Below, piece after piece: positions 17,117 to 25,657 of a stretch of 64,000 nucleotides of DNA. A model generated the notes under the pieces. It was given only the letters and a program-made list of their open reading frames with translations, searched no databases and was not told where the DNA came from. Position 1 is the first letter of the stretch, and each line of letters opens with the position of its first letter. The stretch is from the NCBI RefSeq assembly GCF_029846235.1, contig NZ_JARVWP010000010.1, positions 186,001-250,000 of the forward strand, in the 5' to 3' direction. Origin of the DNA: Bradyrhizobium sp. CER78 (lineage in GTDB: Bacteria; Pseudomonadota; Alphaproteobacteria; Rhizobiales; Xanthobacteraceae). Both the position numbers and the translations under genes were made by a program.

Positions 17117-18552
17117 CCGAGCACCCCCAAAGCCTTGACCTCGAACTGCCGCAACTGACGATCGCCTACGCCAGCGGCGCGTTAACGCCGTCGACCGTGG
17201 TCGAGCATATCCTGGACGACATCGCCCGGCGCGGCGCGGACGGCGTCTGGATCAGTGTCGTGGCGCGCGAGGATGCTCTCGCGCGAGCTGCACTTCTTGA
17301 GTCGTTGCCGAGCCGCGAGCGGCAGGTATTGCCACTCTGGGGCGTTCCGTTCAGCGTGAAGGACTGTATCGATACGGTCGGCCTGCGGACCACGTCGGCC
17401 TGTCCGGAATTTTCCTATCAGCCGGCGAAGAATAATCCGGCAGTCGGACGGCTGCTGGCGGCGGGAGCCATCTTGATTGGAAAGACCAATATGGACCAGT
17501 TCGCGACCGGGCTGGTCGGGGTACGCTCGCCCTATGGCGTTGCGCGCAATCCGTTCGATCCCGCCTATATTCCCGGTGGATCCAGCTCGGGCGCGGCGGT
17601 CTCGGTCTCGGCAGGACTGGTCAGCTTTGCGCTCGCGACTGATGCCGGTGGATCGGGACGGGTGCCGGCGGCCTTTAATAATGTCGTGGGACTGAAGCCG
17701 ACGCGAGGATTGATCAGTGGTGTCGGATCGGTCGCGGCCTGCCGCTCAATCGAGACGCTCTCAATCTTCGCGCTAACGGTTGGGGATGCGCAGGCGGCAT
17801 TTGATGTCGCGCGCGGGTACGACGAGGAGGATCCGTTCTCGCGGACGGGATCGCCAGCGGCAGTCCGTGCGTTGCCGGCCGAATTCCGCTTCGGTGTTCC
17901 CGCGTCGCCGTGGTTGGACTTCTTCGGCAATGTAGATGCGGCTGCGCTGTTCGGCGAGGCGGTCGCACGACTGGAGCGCCTCGGAGGCCGCAAGGTCGAG
18001 GTCGATTACGCCCCATTCGCGGAGATCAACGATCTTCTGTTCAACGGGCCGTGGCTGGCCGATCGCTACGGCGCTCTGAGCCGGTTCGTCGACAGCCAGC
18101 CCGAAGCCCTGTTTCCGGTCACCCGCGACATCCTGCTTGGAGGGCGTGGCGTTTCCGGCGGAGAAGTCTTCGCAGCGCAGCAGCGGCTGAATATTCTGAA
18201 GCGCCAGATTGAGAAGCTCTGGAACGAGATTGACGTTATCGTCGTGCCGACCACCGGCACAATCTACCGCATTGATGAGGTCGCGGCCGATCCCGTCACG
18301 CTCAACGCGCGGCTCGGGACGTATACGAACTTCGTCAATCTGGCCGATCTTTCGGCGGTTGCCGTTCCCTCCGGGTTTCTGCCCAACGGCTTACCACAAG
18401 GCATCACGGTGATCGCCCCGGCTTTCGCCGACCATCATGCGGCTGCCCTGGCGCAGCGCTTTCACGGCGCCGGCCTGCCGCTCGGTGCACGCCACGTGCA
18501 CCGGGCCGCGAGTCCGGTTCATGCCCGCCGAGACAGGGAGACCATATCGTGA
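17113..18552 (+). CDS. Allophanate-hydrolase-like amidase
   Basis: 479 residues, second amidase-signature enzyme of the operon. Lys83 in Ser-Val-Lys-Asp-Cys-Ile-Asp, signature GGSSSGAAVSV from residue 155 and nucleophile Ser181 in Asp-Ala-Gly-Gly-Ser-Gly-Arg-Val-Pro complete the triad. The run Lys-Thr-Asn-Met-Asp-Gln-Phe-Ala-Thr-Gly-Leu-Val-Gly-Val-Arg-Ser-Pro-Tyr-Gly is characteristic of the amidase half of allophanate hydrolases (AtzF type). Full AtzF proteins have an extra C-terminal domain of about 150 residues that is missing here, so it may act on another ureide or amide. It overlaps both neighbours by four bases. Confidence 0.85.
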   Translation: MTEHPQSLDLELPQLTIAYASGALTPSTVVEHILDDIARRGADGVWISVVAREDALARAALLESLPSRERQVLPLWGVPFSVKDCIDTVGLRTTSACPEFSYQPAKNNPAVGRLLAAGAILIGKTNMDQFATGLVGVRSPYGVARNPFDPAYIPGGSSSGAAVSVSAGLVSFALATDAGGSGRVPAAFNNVVGLKPTRGLISGVGSVAACRSIETLSIFALTVGDAQAAFDVARGYDEEDPFSRTGSPAAVRALPAEFRFGVPASPWLDFFGNVDAAALFGEAVARLERLGGRKVEVDYAPFAEINDLLFNGPWLADRYGALSRFVDSQPEALFPVTRDILLGGRGVSGGEVFAAQQRLNILKRQIEKLWNEIDVIVVPTTGTIYRIDEVAADPVTLNARLGTYTNFVNLADLSAVAVPSGFLPNGLPQGITVIAPAFADHHAAALAQRFHGAGLPLGARHVHRAASPVHARRDRETIS

Positions 18553-19535
18553 CGTCTATTGCCGCCTTATTTGCCGGATCGAGCAGGCTCGCACGAGCCG
18601 CGGCCGTCGCGCTTGCGGCCGTGATGTCGCTGGCGAGCGCGCCTTCACGCGCTCAGGACATCACGATTGGTGAAGGGATTGCGCTCGGCTGGGGCCAGTT
18701 CTTCGTCGCCGATCATGACAAGACCTGGCAGAAGCAGGGGCTGGCGCCGAAGGTTTCGACCTTTGCCAGTGGCCGCCTGGTGCTGGATGCGCTGGTCGGC
18801 GGCGGCGTCGTGATCGGCACCGCGGCGGAAACGCCCGTGGTGTTCGCTACCCTGAACGGGCTGCCGGTACGCATTATCGGCACGTTGAACCGGCATGAAC
18901 CCTTCGATCTCGTCGCCATCAAGGACATCAAGACCACCAAGGATATCAAGGGTCGGCGTATCGGCTATTCGCAGGGGACGAACGCGCATTATTACCTGTC
19001 GAAGCTGCTCAGGCAGGAAGGTCTGGCGTGGTCGGACATCACGGCGGTCAGCTTAAATCCGGGCGATTTCGTCAGCAGCCTGGCGGGCGGTGCGATCGAT
19101 GGGTTCATCTGGACGGAGCCGCATCTGTCGCAAGCCATCGCGCAAAGCCCGGACAGGTTCCACATCATTCGCTCGGAAGGCCTCTACAACACCTATTCAA
19201 CAATCATCACGTTGCAATCGACAATCGACAGCAAGCCGGACCTGCTCGCCAAGGCAGTGAAGGCGCTGCTCGAGGCAGACGACAATATAAGAAAGGACCC
19301 TGATGCCGCGGCCACGCTGACCGCCGAGCGCATCAAGCTCGATCCCACAATCGCAAAGGCGTTTTGGAAGCGGGCAAATTTCAAGCTCGAGCTCGACAAG
19401 ACGTCGCTGGTGTCCCTGATGGAAGAGCAAGCGAAGTGGGCCGTCGACAGCAAGTTGGTCCGACCTGATGCCAAAATTCCGGACTTCAACACGGTGGTGG
19501 TGACGTCCGTGCTGGATCGGGCGAGCCGGGAATAG
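18549..19535 (+). CDS. NitT/TauT-type ABC transporter substrate-binding protein
   Basis: 328 residues from GTG 18549, overlapping the amidase stop by four bases. A signal peptide runs to about Ala35 (Ala-Pro-Ser-Arg-Ala before Gln-Asp). The mature protein begins Ile-Thr-Ile-Gly-Glu-Gly with Trp-Gly-Gln-Phe-Phe-Val-Ala nearby, and has Asp-Ile-Lys-Gly-Arg-Arg-Ile-Gly-Tyr-Ser-Gln-Gly-Thr-Asn, the NMT1-like ligand loop. It delivers the ligand to the ATPase/permease encoded directly downstream. Its position between amidases and redox enzymes indicates that the ligand is their substrate. Confidence 0.9.
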   Translation: MTSIAALFAGSSRLARAAAVALAAVMSLASAPSRAQDITIGEGIALGWGQFFVADHDKTWQKQGLAPKVSTFASGRLVLDALVGGGVVIGTAAETPVVFATLNGLPVRIIGTLNRHEPFDLVAIKDIKTTKDIKGRRIGYSQGTNAHYYLSKLLRQEGLAWSDITAVSLNPGDFVSSLAGGAIDGFIWTEPHLSQAIAQSPDRFHIIRSEGLYNTYSTIITLQSTIDSKPDLLAKAVKALLEADDNIRKDPDAAATLTAERIKLDPTIAKAFWKRANFKLELDKTSLVSLMEEQAKWAVDSKLVRPDAKIPDFNTVVVTSVLDRASRE

Positions 19536-19549
19536 GGTGGTCGGCGGGA

Positions 19550-20347
19550 ATGAATGCAAGAGTGGAGATCTCCTCGCAGACCGCCGTGCGTGAGCCGCTG
19601 ATCACCTGCGTCGAGCTGGGGCATGTCTACGATTCCGGCCGCGGCCGTGCCACTGCGCTGGGGAGCATCTCGCTCACCGTCGATCGAGGCGAGTTCGTTT
19701 GCGTTCTCGGGCCGAGCGGGTGCGGCAAGACCACGCTCCTCAACATCCTGGCCGGCTTTGTCATTCCAGCGCAGGGCGTCGTTCGCGTCGGTGGCCAAGC
19801 GATCAAGGGGCCGAGTTCCGAACGCGGCGTCGTGTTTCAGGACTATTCCTTGTTCCCATGGCTGACGGCGCAGGCCAATGTCGAGTTCGGGCTCCGGATG
19901 GCGGGGCGCGCCGCGCGCGAGCGAGCGAAGATTGCGCATGATCTGCTCGGGCTCGTTGGCTTGCCCGATGCAGGTGCGAAGTATCCTTTCGAACTGTCCG
20001 GCGGAATGAAACAGCGCATCGCCATCGCACGCGCGCTTGCGACCCGTCCGTCGCTTCTGCTGATGGACGAGCCATTCGCGGCGTTGGATGCGATGACGCG
20101 CAGCTCCCTGCAAGCCAAGCTGGTCGAGATTCACTGCCAGGAGCAGCCAACTATCCTGTTCGTCACCCACAACATCGCCGAAGCGCTCGTGCTTGCGAGC
20201 CGGCTGATCGTCATGTCGCCGAACCCGGGACGGATCGTGGAGGACATCAGGATCGATCTGCCGCGTCCGCGCCGCCGTACCGCGCCGCGCTTCAATGAGC
20301 TTTACGAGCGCGTCGCGCGGGCGATCGGCCTGGAAACGGCGGAGTAA
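19550..20347 (+). CDS. NitT/TauT-type ABC transporter ATPase
   Basis: 265 residues with Walker A GPSGCGKTT, Q-loop Phe-Gln-Asp-Tyr followed by Leu-Phe-Pro-Trp, signature LSGGMKQR, Walker B LLLMDEP and switch His in VTHNIAEA. All intact. It starts 14 bases after the binding-protein stop and ends four bases before the permease start, so it belongs to the same transcript and the same transporter. Confidence 0.93.
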   Translation: MNARVEISSQTAVREPLITCVELGHVYDSGRGRATALGSISLTVDRGEFVCVLGPSGCGKTTLLNILAGFVIPAQGVVRVGGQAIKGPSSERGVVFQDYSLFPWLTAQANVEFGLRMAGRAARERAKIAHDLLGLVGLPDAGAKYPFELSGGMKQRIAIARALATRPSLLLMDEPFAALDAMTRSSLQAKLVEIHCQEQPTILFVTHNIAEALVLASRLIVMSPNPGRIVEDIRIDLPRPRRRTAPRFNELYERVARAIGLETAE

Positions 20348-20351
20348 GAGC

Positions 20352-21173
20352 ATGGCTTTCGGCGTCAGCCGCCACAGCGTCGCCGGCATCATCGGCACGC
20401 TCGCCTTCTTTGGCGCGTGGGAGGCGCTCAGCCGGAGCGGCCTCGTCAACAATGTGATGCTGCCCGCGCCGACTACGATCGTCCAGTCCGCATGGGAGTT
20501 GCTCGTAACGGGCGAATTGCCGCGCCATCTCGGTGCCAGCTTGCTGCGGGCCGCGATCGGCTTCCTCGGCGGATCGGTGCTTGGCGTGGCACTTGGTGTC
20601 GCGATGGCGCAGTCGCCGCTGTTACACGGTACGATTAATCCCCTCGTGCAGATGTTTCGCGCCGTTCCGTCGCTTGCCTTCGTTCCGCTGGCGATTTTCT
20701 GGTTCGGCATTGGTGAGACGTCCAAGATATTCTTGATCGCGTGGGGCGTCTTTTTCCCGGTCTGGGTCAACACCTATATCGGTGTGCGCGACGTGAGCCC
20801 GCTGCTCGGACGGGCGGCAGCGAGTCTCGGCGCAGGCGGCTGGCGCAACTTCGCTTACGTCGTCATACCCGGCGCGCTGCCCTTCATCATCGCCGGGCTT
20901 CGCATCAGCCTGTCGGTTGCGCTGGTCGTTCTGGTGGCGGCGGAATTGGCTGGAGCAGCGTTCGGCGTCGGCTATCTGATCCAGATGTCGCAACAGGTAT
21001 TTCGAGTCGATCAGATGTTCGTCGGGCTGATCGTGCTCGGCGGGATGGGATTTGCGGCCGACCTCCTGTTTGAACGCGCGGTCCACAGGTTGCTGCCCTG
21101 GTACGGCGCCGAGCAAGCAGGACAGAAGGGCTCGCAAATCGAGCGGGCCTCTGGTCGTCCAATCACCAGATAG
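20352..21173 (+). CDS. NitT/TauT-type ABC transporter permease
   Basis: 273-residue inner-membrane permease with about six spans. The EAA loop reads Ala-Ala-Ala-Ser-Leu-Gly-Ala-Gly-Gly ... Val-Ile-Pro-Gly-Ala-Leu-Pro. ATG 20352 lies just after the ATPase stop; an upstream extension in frame from 20295 would overlap the ATPase and adds a basic, non-membrane stretch, so I reject it. A single permease gene implies a homodimer, unlike the first cluster of the window. Confidence 0.9.
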   Translation: MAFGVSRHSVAGIIGTLAFFGAWEALSRSGLVNNVMLPAPTTIVQSAWELLVTGELPRHLGASLLRAAIGFLGGSVLGVALGVAMAQSPLLHGTINPLVQMFRAVPSLAFVPLAIFWFGIGETSKIFLIAWGVFFPVWVNTYIGVRDVSPLLGRAAASLGAGGWRNFAYVVIPGALPFIIAGLRISLSVALVVLVAAELAGAAFGVGYLIQMSQQVFRVDQMFVGLIVLGGMGFAADLLFERAVHRLLPWYGAEQAGQKGSQIERASGRPITR

Positions 21174-21242
21174 CGAAAGCAATTTATTGCGCGCCAGAGG
21201 CGACGGCTTGGCCTACAAGCCGTGCCAAGAAGGAGAGGCGAG

Positions 21243-21536
21243 GTGCAACCATCCCAGGTCGAGTTATGCGAGGACGCAACGGCATTGGCGCTGACCTGGC
21301 CGGATTGCGGGATCCGGCAGGTTGATGCGGTGGTCCTGCGCCGAGCCAGCCGTGCGGCGAGCGAAATCCGTCGGCAGATCGAGGGCATCGAGCTGGCGCT
21401 CCCGCCGGATCTCCACATCGCGGCGATCGAACCGATCGGGAATTACGCGCTGCGGCTCCATTTTTCGGATGGCCATGATCGTGGAATCTACCCGTGGTCC
21501 TATTTGCGCGAACTCGCCGGACAGCAGCCAGCCTGA
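21243..21536 (+). CDS. DUF971 (gamma-butyrobetaine hydroxylase-like N-terminal domain) protein
   Basis: 97 residues from GTG 21243, with an AAGGAG about nine bases upstream; GTG 21222 is a longer alternative. The pattern Asp-Ala-Val-Val-Leu-Arg-Arg, Ile-Glu-Leu-Ala-Leu-Pro-Pro, Gly-Asn-Tyr-Ala-Leu-Arg-Leu-His-Phe-Ser-Asp-Gly-His-Asp and Gly-Ile-Tyr-Pro-Trp-Ser-Tyr-Leu-Arg is diagnostic of DUF971. This domain occurs in carnitine-synthesis oxygenases and, as stand-alone proteins or fused to Mrp/ApbC ATPases, near iron-sulfur biology. Just upstream of an AprAB-like flavoprotein/ferredoxin pair, a part in cluster assembly or substrate handling is plausible but unproven. Confidence 0.85.
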   Translation: MQPSQVELCEDATALALTWPDCGIRQVDAVVLRRASRAASEIRRQIEGIELALPPDLHIAAIEPIGNYALRLHFSDGHDRGIYPWSYLRELAGQQPA

Positions 21537-21545
21537 GGGTAAAGT

Positions 21546-23282
21546 ATGGATGAGATCAAAAATGGCCTGTCGGAGGTCGTCTGCGACATCCTGGTGATCG
21601 GCGGAGGGACCGCCGGACCGATGGCGGCCTACAAGGCAAAGCGCCATAGTCCGGGAGCGCGCGTCGTTCTGCTCGAGAAGGCCAACGTCAAGCGCTCGGG
21701 TGCGATCGCGATGGGCATGGACGGACTGAATAACGCGGTCATCCCAGGCTACGCGACGCCGGAGCAGTACACCAAGGAGATTACGATCGCCAATGACGGC
21801 ATCTGCGATCAGGCGCCGGTGTACAAATATGCGTCACGCTGCTTTGAAATCATCCAGGAACTCGACGGCTTTGGCATCAAGTTCCAGAAGAACGAGAACG
21901 GCGATTTCGACGTCAAGAAGGTTCATCATCTCGGCTCTTACGTGCTGCCGATGCCGAACGGCGATACCGTCAAGAAGGCGCTTTATCGCCAATTGCGCCG
22001 CGAGAAGGTCCTGATTTCGAACCGCTACATGGCGACGCGGCTGTTGACCGGACGCGACGGACGGATCGCCGGTGCAATCGCCGTCAACACCCGCAGTGCC
22101 GAGTTTCTGGTGTTGCGCGCGAAGACCGTCATCCTTTGTGCCGGCGCCGCGGGCCGGTTGGGCTTGCCACAATCGGGCTATCTCTGGGGCACTTACGAGA
22201 ATGCCACCAATTCCGGCGACGGCTATGCCATGGCCTACCATGCTGGCGCCGCTCTCGCGAACCTTGAATGCTATCAGATCAATCCGTTGATCAAGGATTA
22301 CAACGGTCCCGCCTGTGCATACGTGGCCGGTCCATTCGGAGCCTACACCACCAACAGCGAAGGCAACCGCTTCATCGAGTGCGACTACTGGTCGGGACAG
22401 ATGATGCAGGAGTTCTATAACGAGCTGCAGTCCGGCAAGGGACCTGTATTCCTGAAACTCAATCACCTGCACAGCGATACGATCGGCAAGATCGAGGCGG
22501 TCTTGCATCAGGTCGAGCGGCCGTCACGGGGACGGTTCCACGAGAATCGCGGGACAAATTACCGCGAACGCATGATCGAGATGCATATTTCCGAGATCGG
22601 CTTCTGCTCTGGGCATAGTGCTTCGGGGGTCTATGTCGACGAATTTGCGCGTACCACGGTGCCGGGTCTCTATGCCGCCGGCGACATGGCAAGCGTCCCG
22701 CATAATTACATGCTCGGCGCCTTCACCAACGGGGCGGTGGCGGGCGAGCACGCGGCGGAAGTTGCAGCCAACATCGATCTCGCTGACTATGATGCCGCCG
22801 ATGTCATTCGCGAGCAGCAACGCGTGCTGGCCGTGACACGACGGGAGGATGGCATCCCGCCAAACCAGCTCGAATACAAGACGCGACGCTTCGTGAATGA
22901 CTATCTTCAGCCGCCGAAGGTGACCGCGAAGATGAAACTGGGCCAGGCGCGTTTCGCCGAAATCCGCGAGGATATGGAGAGCGCGATGGTGGTGCGTGAC
23001 GCGCACGAACTGATGCGTTCACTGGAAGCCGCGTCGATCCTGGATTGTGCCGAAATGGCGGCGTTTGCTTCGCTGTTTCGTACCGAGAGCCGTTGGGGGC
23101 TCTATCATCACCGCGTCGAATATCCCGAGAAGAATGATGACGACTGGTTCTGCCACAGCATCCTGCGCAAACGGGACGGACGGATGACCGCGGAGAAGCG
23201 GCCGGTCGCGCCCTATATTGTGCCAATCGACGAATCCGAGCGCTCGGCCTACGACCGCCAGCGCATCCGGCAGCACGCCTAG
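21546..23282 (+). CDS. AprA-like FAD oxidoreductase (fumarate reductase/succinate dehydrogenase flavoprotein family)
   Basis: 578 residues. Dinucleotide-binding Gly-Gly-Gly-Thr-Ala-Gly at 19-24, then Glu44-Lys45 and Arg-Ser-Gly-Ala at 50-53, where the family holds FAD; the late Gly-Leu-Tyr-Ala-Ala-Gly-Asp motif is also present. Arg-Ser-Gly-Ala-Ile-Ala with a following Asn-Asn recalls the alpha subunit of adenylylsulfate reductase (AprA) more than SdhA, and an AprB-like ferredoxin follows after 17 bases. No sulfate adenylyltransferase, QmoABC or AprM is nearby, so true APS chemistry is doubtful. No signal peptide: cytoplasmic. Likely oxidises or reduces the compound imported and deamidated by the operon. 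Substrate unknown. Confidence 0.85.
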   Translation: MDEIKNGLSEVVCDILVIGGGTAGPMAAYKAKRHSPGARVVLLEKANVKRSGAIAMGMDGLNNAVIPGYATPEQYTKEITIANDGICDQAPVYKYASRCFEIIQELDGFGIKFQKNENGDFDVKKVHHLGSYVLPMPNGDTVKKALYRQLRREKVLISNRYMATRLLTGRDGRIAGAIAVNTRSAEFLVLRAKTVILCAGAAGRLGLPQSGYLWGTYENATNSGDGYAMAYHAGAALANLECYQINPLIKDYNGPACAYVAGPFGAYTTNSEGNRFIECDYWSGQMMQEFYNELQSGKGPVFLKLNHLHSDTIGKIEAVLHQVERPSRGRFHENRGTNYRERMIEMHISEIGFCSGHSASGVYVDEFARTTVPGLYAAGDMASVPHNYMLGAFTNGAVAGEHAAEVAANIDLADYDAADVIREQQRVLAVTRREDGIPPNQLEYKTRRFVNDYLQPPKVTAKMKLGQARFAEIREDMESAMVVRDAHELMRSLEAASILDCAEMAAFASLFRTESRWGLYHHRVEYPEKNDDDWFCHSILRKRDGRMTAEKRPVAPYIVPIDESERSAYDRQRIRQHA

Positions 23283-23299
23283 AGAGAAGCGGACGTCTC

Positions 23300-23533
23300 A
23301 TGCCAATTGCTCATACGCCAACCGCTGTTCCAGTTGTCGTCGACGAGGCCAAATGCATTGCGGACAAGGGGTGCACGGTCTGCGTCGACGTCTGCCCGCT
23401 GGACGTGCTCAGGATCAGCGATCTCACCGGCAAGGCCTACATGAAATACGACGAGTGCTGGTACTGCATGCCCTGCGAGACTGATTGCCCGACCGGCGCC
23501 GTGACGGTCAACATTCCCTATCTGTTGCGCTGA
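23300..23533 (+). CDS. AprB-like 2[4Fe-4S] ferredoxin
   Basis: 77 residues with eight cysteines in two cluster motifs: Cys19, 25, 28, 32 (the last followed by Pro) and Cys53, 56, 59, 63 (followed by Pro). The first motif has five residues between its first two cysteines instead of two, as in AprB, and the second, Cys-Trp-Tyr-Cys-Met-Pro-Cys, matches the Cys-Trp-x-Cys-x-x-Cys of AprB. It should pass electrons to or from the flavoprotein encoded just upstream. The long C-terminal tail of true AprB is absent, so it is a minimal version. Confidence 0.9.
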   Translation: MPIAHTPTAVPVVVDEAKCIADKGCTVCVDVCPLDVLRISDLTGKAYMKYDECWYCMPCETDCPTGAVTVNIPYLLR

Positions 23534-23534
23534 C

Positions 23535-24497
23535 ATGACCGTGTTCGAGCCGTTTGAGGCGTTCGGCGATCTCGAAGAGATTGCTGAGCGGCTAGCGAGT
23601 GAAGATCCATCGGTGCGCCGACTGGCGGTGCTTGACCTCGTGGAGACGTCGAGTGGTGAGGCGGTCCCGTTGCTGGCGGGTGCCATCCTCGACGTTGAAC
23701 CGGTGGTGCGCCAGCAGGCCGCGCAAGCACTTGGCGAGTTTGACGGCATCGATGTTGCCAAGGCCCTGATCGGCGCCGTAGCCGACCCCGTCGCGGAGGT
23801 CGCCCGGGCGGCCGCTGACAGTCTTGCCGAACTCCGCGATCCAGAGGCGAGTGGCGTCCTCTTGCCGTTAGTCACTCACCCGGCCGCCTTTGTGCGTGCG
23901 GCAGTTTTTCGGGCATTGAAGGCACTCCAGGTCGATGCATCGCTCGGTCCCGCGATTACAGGGCTTGGTGACGACGACCCCGGCGTCCGTGTGCAGGCCG
24001 TGGGAGTGATCGGCTATCTCAAGAAGACCGAAACGCTGCCATCCTTGATCAGCGCAACGCGAGACAAATCTGCGGATGTCCGGCTTGCGGCCGTCAACGC
24101 GCTGTCGTTCGCTCGGAACGAGGTCGCCGCTCAGGCCGCAGCCGCCGCGCTCTCGGATCCGGAGTGGCAGGTCCGGGCTGCTGCGGCGGAAGCGATTGGG
24201 CGGATCGGTCAGGCGTCAGCCGCTGTCGCGCTGATTGCTTCGCTCGCCGACGGCTACTGGCAGGTTCGTCAAAAGGCATTGCAAAATCTTGGCCGGTTGC
24301 GCGTTCGGGACGGGGTCGAAGCTATTGTTGCCTTCCTTGACGACGAGTTGCCTTCGTTGCGCAAGGATGCCGCCGCGGCGCTCGGCGATATCGCCGATCA
24401 ACGCTCGCGCGACGCCCTCACGCGGCATACTGGCGATGCAGATCCCGACGTTCGAAAGACCGTGATCTGGGCGCTTGGGCAGATTGGCGGCGGCTGA
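23535..24497 (+). CDS. HEAT-repeat protein
   Basis: 320 residues made almost wholly of about nine HEAT-like repeats of ~31 residues, each with a pattern like Asp-Pro-x-Val-Arg-x-x-Ala-x-x-Ala-Leu-Gly. There is no signal peptide or membrane segment. The ATG follows the ferredoxin stop by one base, so it is tightly coupled. HEAT proteins of this PBS-lyase-like type act as scaffolds or chaperones; here it may stabilise the flavoprotein-ferredoxin complex. Last gene of the operon; its stop abuts that of the convergent regulator. Confidence 0.88.
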   Translation: MTVFEPFEAFGDLEEIAERLASEDPSVRRLAVLDLVETSSGEAVPLLAGAILDVEPVVRQQAAQALGEFDGIDVAKALIGAVADPVAEVARAAADSLAELRDPEASGVLLPLVTHPAAFVRAAVFRALKALQVDASLGPAITGLGDDDPGVRVQAVGVIGYLKKTETLPSLISATRDKSADVRLAAVNALSFARNEVAAQAAAAALSDPEWQVRAAAAEAIGRIGQASAAVALIASLADGYWQVRQKALQNLGRLRVRDGVEAIVAFLDDELPSLRKDAAAALGDIADQRSRDALTRHTGDADPDVRKTVIWALGQIGGG

Positions 24498-25337
24498 TTA
24501 TTCCTTGAACAGGATGTTCTCGAGGAGATCGAGCCGCCTGATCCTTATGACGCCGTCCTCGATCGCGATGATACGCTTGGTCTGGAACCGCTTCAGCATC
24601 ATGGTGATCCACTGGCGGGTCGAGCCAACCATTGCGGCGATCTGGTCATGTGTCAGTTTTCGGTTGATGATGACTGTATCGCCGTCGGCGATTCCATAAA
24701 GCTCGGCGAGATTCAAGAGATACTGGGCGAGCCGCTCGATCACCGAGCGAGTTCCGAGCATCTGCGCCATCGACGAATAGCACTTGCCTTTGGCGATGAG
24801 CCCATCGATCAATGCCAGTGCGAAAGCCGGCACCCGGACCAGCAATCTTTGCAGCGCGGGGCTGGACAAAGCCGTGATCTCGCAGTCCTCCATTGCGACG
24901 CCAGACCACATGTGGGGTCCTCCGCCGGAGATCTCGGGGCCGCCAATGAAGTGGCCAGGCGTCCAGTAGGCGAGGGTGATCTCCCGGCCGGATGGGGCCG
25001 TGTAGTAGACGCGGACCTGCCCTCTCCTGATGATGTAAATGCCGCTGTGATGCTCCCCCTGGCTGAACACCACTTCGCCCTGCGCGGTGAAAACGGCACG
25101 TCCGGCGGCCAGGACCTGGGCCTTTTGTTCGGCGGACAAGCGATCCAGGAACTGCGCGCCGACGTTGAGGCCGTCGATGCTCTCGCTCATGAAGAAAGCG
25201 GAGTCGCTGGCCATTGCGCGCGGTCCGCTGGAGACAGGAAGACCATCCCTTGTTCGACAGCTACCGTCCAAGGAGAGGCCCGTCTGCACCATTGCAGAAC
25301 GGGAGTAACCTTCGGAAGCTTCCTTGATTGTGGTCAT
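24498..25337 (-). CDS. Crp/Fnr-family transcriptional regulator
   Basis: Up to 279 residues. The cyclic-nucleotide-binding-like barrel covers about residues 60-175 (Phe-Ser-Gln-Gly-Glu ... Ile-Tyr-Ile-Ile-Arg-Arg-Gly-Gln-Val-Arg-Val), and the C-terminal winged helix contains Leu-Thr-His-Asp-Gln-Ile-Ala-Ala-Met-Val-Gly-Ser-Thr-Arg-Gln. The four N-terminal cysteines of Fnr are missing, so it is not an oxygen-sensing Fnr. The first ~40 residues are poorly typical; ATG 25214 or 25190 may be the true start. It converges with the AprAB-like operon and is divergent from the 25658 transporter operon, so it may control either or both. Confidence 0.87.
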   Translation of the reverse strand: MTTIKEASEGYSRSAMVQTGLSLDGSCRTRDGLPVSSGPRAMASDSAFFMSESIDGLNVGAQFLDRLSAEQKAQVLAAGRAVFTAQGEVVFSQGEHHSGIYIIRRGQVRVYYTAPSGREITLAYWTPGHFIGGPEISGGGPHMWSGVAMEDCEITALSSPALQRLLVRVPAFALALIDGLIAKGKCYSSMAQMLGTRSVIERLAQYLLNLAELYGIADGDTVIINRKLTHDQIAAMVGSTRQWITMMLKRFQTKRIIAIEDGVIRIRRLDLLENILFKE

Positions 25338-25657
25338 TGCGGTCCGGGTGTCCTGCGCTGTCGTCCCCTAGCTAAGTGTGAGGAGATGGCGAAGTCCACT
25401 TCTTTGAATGTCCGGCAACGCACTTAGCAAAGCTGACGCGAGAATGACATTCCGCTGGAATGGATTTGCTGCCGATCCGCCTGGCATGAGAAAATCATTT
25501 GAAGCGCTTGCAGCGTACCGCGATCGGAATCCGCCAGCGAATGACTCCTCCGACGCGATGCAAGTAATTGCTTCTGTTGCCGTGGTGTCGGCTCGATAGT
25601 CCGCTCCTGCGTTTTGCGGCGGCTGCCGGCCGCCGATCGATCGTTGGAGATAGGCCG
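25338..25657. other. 320-base divergent region
   Basis: Lies between the Crp-type regulator and the NosL-tailed binding-protein operon. GCTAAGTG at 25371-25378 and its reverse complement CACTTAGC at 25421-25428 form an inverted repeat with a 42-base gap, a possible looping or paired operator. No TTGAT-N4-ATCAA Fnr-type box was seen. Short frames in the region are not convincing. Confidence 0.5.

Noticed and set aside
19193..20773. 526-codon minus-strand frame across the ATPase and permease genes
   Set aside because: Antisense shadow; the plus strand carries complete ABC motifs and coupled gene junctions.
21546..23533. True dissimilatory APS reductase (aprAB)
   Set aside because: Partner genes for sulfate reduction or sulfur oxidation are missing, the ferredoxin lacks the AprB tail, and AprA active-site residues could not be confirmed by eye.
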